A stretch of 64,000 bases of DNA from assembly GCA_026260175.1 (NCBI GenBank), contig JAKCWW010000015.1, positions 674-64,673 of the forward strand, read 5' to 3'. Made by a program: the position numbers and the translations under genes. The DNA is from Reticulitermes lucifugus (Eukaryota > Arthropoda > Insecta > Blattodea > Rhinotermitidae). The notes under the pieces are model-generated. The model made no database searches, was not told where the DNA came from, and was given only the letters and a program-made list of their open reading frames with translations. Below, in pieces: positions 60,631 to 64,000 of this stretch (positions within the stretch are counted from its first letter, which is position 1; each line of letters starts with the position of its first letter).

Positions 60631-61310
60631 AGTGTCCAGATGAGAGGTATCCAAAAAGAAAAATTTATAATCTCAAAACATGTTCATTATACAGACATCT
60701 GCTTTCAACCATTACAAAGGAAAATCTTGGGAAGTTTTTTCTGATTATTACCTACCTTAGTAGATTCCAATGTGGGCACCCCTGGTGGCACAACAAATAT
60801 CCAAATGATATGCAAACTGTCCATGCATTTTGAAGCATGTTGGGGGTTGTCACCACAGCATCCCTTATGCGAGCTTTCAACTCTGAACATTGTCTTTGAC
60901 CTGGTAGATGAGGTAAGGGATCACTTTAATCAAACGATGCCTTGCAGATGGATCCACTGAAGTGCACCAATAGCCTGGCCTCCTAGGTCACCAAATTTAA
61001 CCCCATTTGATTTTCTCCTATGGAGTTATGTGAAGACCATCTGTCAGGTCAAAAACGATCTTCAGCAGTTGAAAGGATGCCGTGGCTCCAGTAACCCACA
61101 ATATGCTTCAAAACACAGAGGTCAAATATCATCTGATATTTACCATGCCACCAGGGGTGTCCCCCACTGAAACCTACTACAGTAGGTAGTAGTTAAAAAG
61201 AAAAATTTTTGGGAGTTTTTCTTTGTAATGGTGCAAACCGGATGTCTTCATAATGAACAGATTTTGAGATACACATTTCATTTTTGGATACCTGTCATCC
61301 AGACACTCTG
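60631..61310. mobile_element. Foldback of two inverted mariner-type 3' ends
   Basis: The two halves are inverted copies: both ends carry a GTATCCAAAAA-type terminus, TGTTCATTATRMAGACATC and ACCATTACAAAG…AAA, then CACCCCTGGTGGC. The plus strand of the right half reads IAWPPRSPNLTPFDFLLWSY then VKTICQVKNDLQQLK, the C-terminal DD(E/D) region of a Tc1/mariner transposase. The left half encodes the same C-terminus on the minus strand (YQVKDNVQ, TPNMLQNAW-like). No full transposase exists, so it is non-autonomous. Confidence 0.82.
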
Positions 61311-63030
61311 TATTTATATCTACTATTCCATTAATTTCATACAGTTTTGTCACTCAAGATGGCACATAAATGGGAAGACATATGTAGCCTAACTGATTTG
61401 GCATCCGTCCTGTTGAAAATAAAAGCATTTTGTCACACAAATCAGTATTTTAGACCAGACTGAATAAGAAAACTGCATCATCTACTGTATTTTTTCTAAT
61501 TACAAAGGGCCATAACTTATAGGATATCAGTGTCCACCAATTTCAGTTCATGTCACATCATACACCTGTTTGTGCCTATTCTCTTCTAATAACAAATAGC
61601 ACGATTAGCTAAAGGGTTGTGATAATTCACTAGACCACAACTATGTTGGACACTGCTCAATATTTCTTACACAAACAATATTTTACGAGTTTGTTACAAT
61701 GTGGTCCTCAGGTGACTTATTTTCAGTGGCAGTGGCAGCATTGCTTGAGGAAGGACTATATTAAAATACAACTTGGTGGCAGATCGCATTAAATTCTCTT
61801 TTTATCAAACATTCTTGTATATTACACAATATAAAACAAGTTAATTTGACTGCAAAGCTCCACAGAATCATACATGATTCATTTTTTCATACACATCTGA
61901 AGATCTGTCTCCTTCTCAGGCTTCCAAAACTTAGCACAGCACAAGTAGTGTGGTTTCATTCATTTTCAGAAATGAAAATAAAAACTGTGTTTGTGTAACA
62001 ATATAACAGGTCCAAATTTCTGGTCTGATGTGACTCTACACAAGTCCATTCGTTATACACAGCACCAGCTGTCACACATAAAGCAATTCTGGGAAAAATC
62101 TCACAAGCACAAGCATACTATGGAACAATCATAAAACATTTTGTATCACTTCATATTTCTGCAGCACACTGCACAGGAAATACAAACTTTTGCTAATTAG
62201 AGATTTCCATTACTGAATATACAAAGCTGTTGTCCCAGCCCTAGTATCTTAGATAAATACTTTATGGTTTTTCTCGGGTTAGTGTTCAAACCCAAAAGAG
62301 AAAACTAAGAATAAAAAGATTCATATCTTCTCAGATGTTACACCATGTTCACTGGTAAATATTTATTGATGTTTTGAAGGTTCAGAGCACCTTCATCTTA
62401 AGTATCAAGTAATCCCCTCCACCATGATCCTGTGATACTTACGTAACTACTGATCATCTGACACACTGAAACATCCCAGAAGACTAGAATCTTCGGCAAC
62501 ACCACTACGAGAACCTCAAATCTCACAACCAGGCCTATGTTCATGTTTCATCATCAGAATGCAGGACAAAATTGTAACACAGAACAGGTAACAAATTCTT
62601 CAAAAATGTGTTAAAGAGTTCACATGTTTGGGAATGGCAGTTTACCATCAGAATTGCATTAACAAACAAATTAAAAACAAATTAAATTCAAATAAATGCT
62701 TATCATCACTCAGTTCATTCCCCATTGTTTTGGATGGGTGTGAAATATTAACACTTTGATGCTAAATGCTATAGATATGTAACGTATAGTGTAATGCTCA
62801 AAACACTAAACGTTAACTACTGCCAATGGTGAATTATGGCTGCTCCTATGCAGCCTTTTCAATTCTGGTCTGCTGCCATCTTCTGCTGATCACACCACGC
62901 ATTTCATTCTGGCGCCAAAGGGTCAATGTAAGAACACAGATTGTTTGAGAACAAGGTGTTAAGGAATACACTTGTACCCAAGATGGTAACGGTAAGAGGA
63001 GCTTCATAATTTGTACTCTTCACTCATTAT
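61311..63030. other. Gene-free, CpG-poor stretch
   Basis: No exon, RNA gene or clear mobile element is recognised. A short part near 62270-62530 shares some wording with 49640-49870 and may be a decayed repeat. Confidence 0.4.
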
Positions 63031-63335
63031 TAGGACCACCAAATCAAGAAGAATGAGATGGAGATATATGTAACATGCTTAGGAGAGGTGAGAAATGAAT
63101 ACAAAGTTTTCATCAGAAAACCTGAAGACACCATTTGGTTAGGCATAGATGGGGAACACCATTAAAACTGATCAAAAAGAAACAAGGTGGGAGAGCTAGA
63201 ACTGGATCTGTACTTTAGGACAGGGACTTGTGATGAGCTCTTACATACATGGTAACAAACCTTGGGTTCCACATGATGAGGAACTTCTTGCTGGCTGAAT
63301 GCCTGCTCTATGGATTTAGTTAGCTGATATTCAAA
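63030..63335 (+). mobile_element. LINE 3' tail, decayed
   Basis: GAAGAATGAGATGGAGATAT, then GACAGGGACTTGTGATGAGC, GGTAACAAACCTTGGGTTCC and ATGGATTTAGTTAGCTGA follow the order of the 3' tail family. Highly diverged. Confidence 0.6.
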
Positions 63336-64000
63336 ATCATTGTTCCCCCACCCTCATAAAAAAACAATTAAATGAAGATTTCAGTGTAAAAGCTTGTTGC
63401 TATTCCAATACAACACCCATACACAAAGGGAAGTAAGAGAAACATTACAGACAAATTAAAAAAAATATATATATATACACAATTATATTCAAATTCTTCT
63501 TAGATCCTGTTACTTCACACGCTCTTCTATTAATTTGTACTAACTCTTCTTTCACTTCTCCCAATATTACAGAAAAATCTGAAAGATATTTCTTTATAGT
63601 GCCAGCCTCATGTAATACATTTTTTTGAAACAGACTGTCAGATCATGCCTAGGGCAGCAGATTAGAGCCCAGCAACTACAAGTCAACACTTTACCCCTAC
63701 CATCATGATAAATAAGCAAAATCTTCCTTAAAAACATTATGCAGCAACAATTTCAAAACTATCAACTAGACTGATATTTCTGAACATTCAGCCTTTAGGG
63801 TAGCTCATAAATTAGTAACTGCCCCAAACAAATTTTGGATTACCATTTGACTGAATATGGTAACTGACAAATTATGAGAAATAAACAGTAAATATTTTAT
63901 ATCACACATTACACAACATGTGGCTAAGATGTGCCACATATATATTACGCATCTGCTTTATGGTCAATGTAAAATATGCATAGAAAGGGGATACAGGAGA
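63336..64000. other. Gene-free AT-rich end of window
   Basis: AT runs and a (TA) repeat near 63468-63478. Nothing else is supported. Confidence 0.4.

Noticed and set aside
1-64000. CRISPR array, bacterial operon, or LTR/virus-like element
   Set aside because: No regularly spaced identical direct repeats with unique spacers, no Shine-Dalgarno-led gene clusters, and no paired long terminal repeats or capsid/envelope-like frames were found.

Overview
The window looks like a piece of an insect genome, and the mix of repeats would fit a cockroach or termite (an inference from repeat style, not a species identification). Coding exons are short, intron-split and AT-rich, with GT-AG introns. Most of the DNA between them is SINEs, LINE tails, DNA-transposon remnants, foldbacks and microsatellites. 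Two runs of N (27576-27625 and 38800-38822) are assembly gaps. I see no CRISPR array, operon, ribosomal RNA, true tRNA gene, LTR element or other virus-like copy.

Four spliced genes can be rebuilt with matching reading phase at every junction. (1) 14191-19939 (+): a 165-residue, five-exon, four-membrane-segment protein with a Cys-rich N-terminus, resembling the small insect membrane proteins of the DUF4728/MARVEL-like type. (2) 26213-33855 (-): a 365-residue, six-exon secreted protein of the C16orf89/UPF0764 (DUF4735) family; its first intron appears to be of the rare GC-AG kind. (3) 44100-45435 (-): a probable two-exon, 156-residue protein with a hydrophobic stretch and a very acidic tail containing twelve Asp in a row; I do not recognise it. 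(4) 47839-54926 (+): a 244-residue L-xylulose/dicarbonyl reductase (DCXR), with every catalytic residue in the same position as in human DCXR.

Layout: 1-14 kb is gene-poor and repeat-rich, with a 519-bp palindrome and a dispersed repeat carrying an expanded 62-bp tandem array. 14-20 kb is gene 1, followed by AT-rich, CpG-poor sequence to about 26 kb. 26-34 kb is gene 2, with tRNA-derived SINEs in several of its introns. 34-42.4 kb is repeats only. 42.4-45.4 kb is gene 3 with a probable long 3' UTR. 47.8-55 kb is gene 4, with an internally deleted piggyBac transposon in its last intron. 55-64 kb is CpG-poor sequence with LINE tails and a foldback made of two inverted mariner-type 3' ends, and no convincing gene.

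Genes 1 and 2 are tail to tail; genes 3 and 4 are head to head, 2.4 kb apart. Nothing suggests the four act in one pathway: DCXR is cytosolic carbonyl/sugar metabolism, the DUF4735 protein is secreted, and the other two look membrane-associated.
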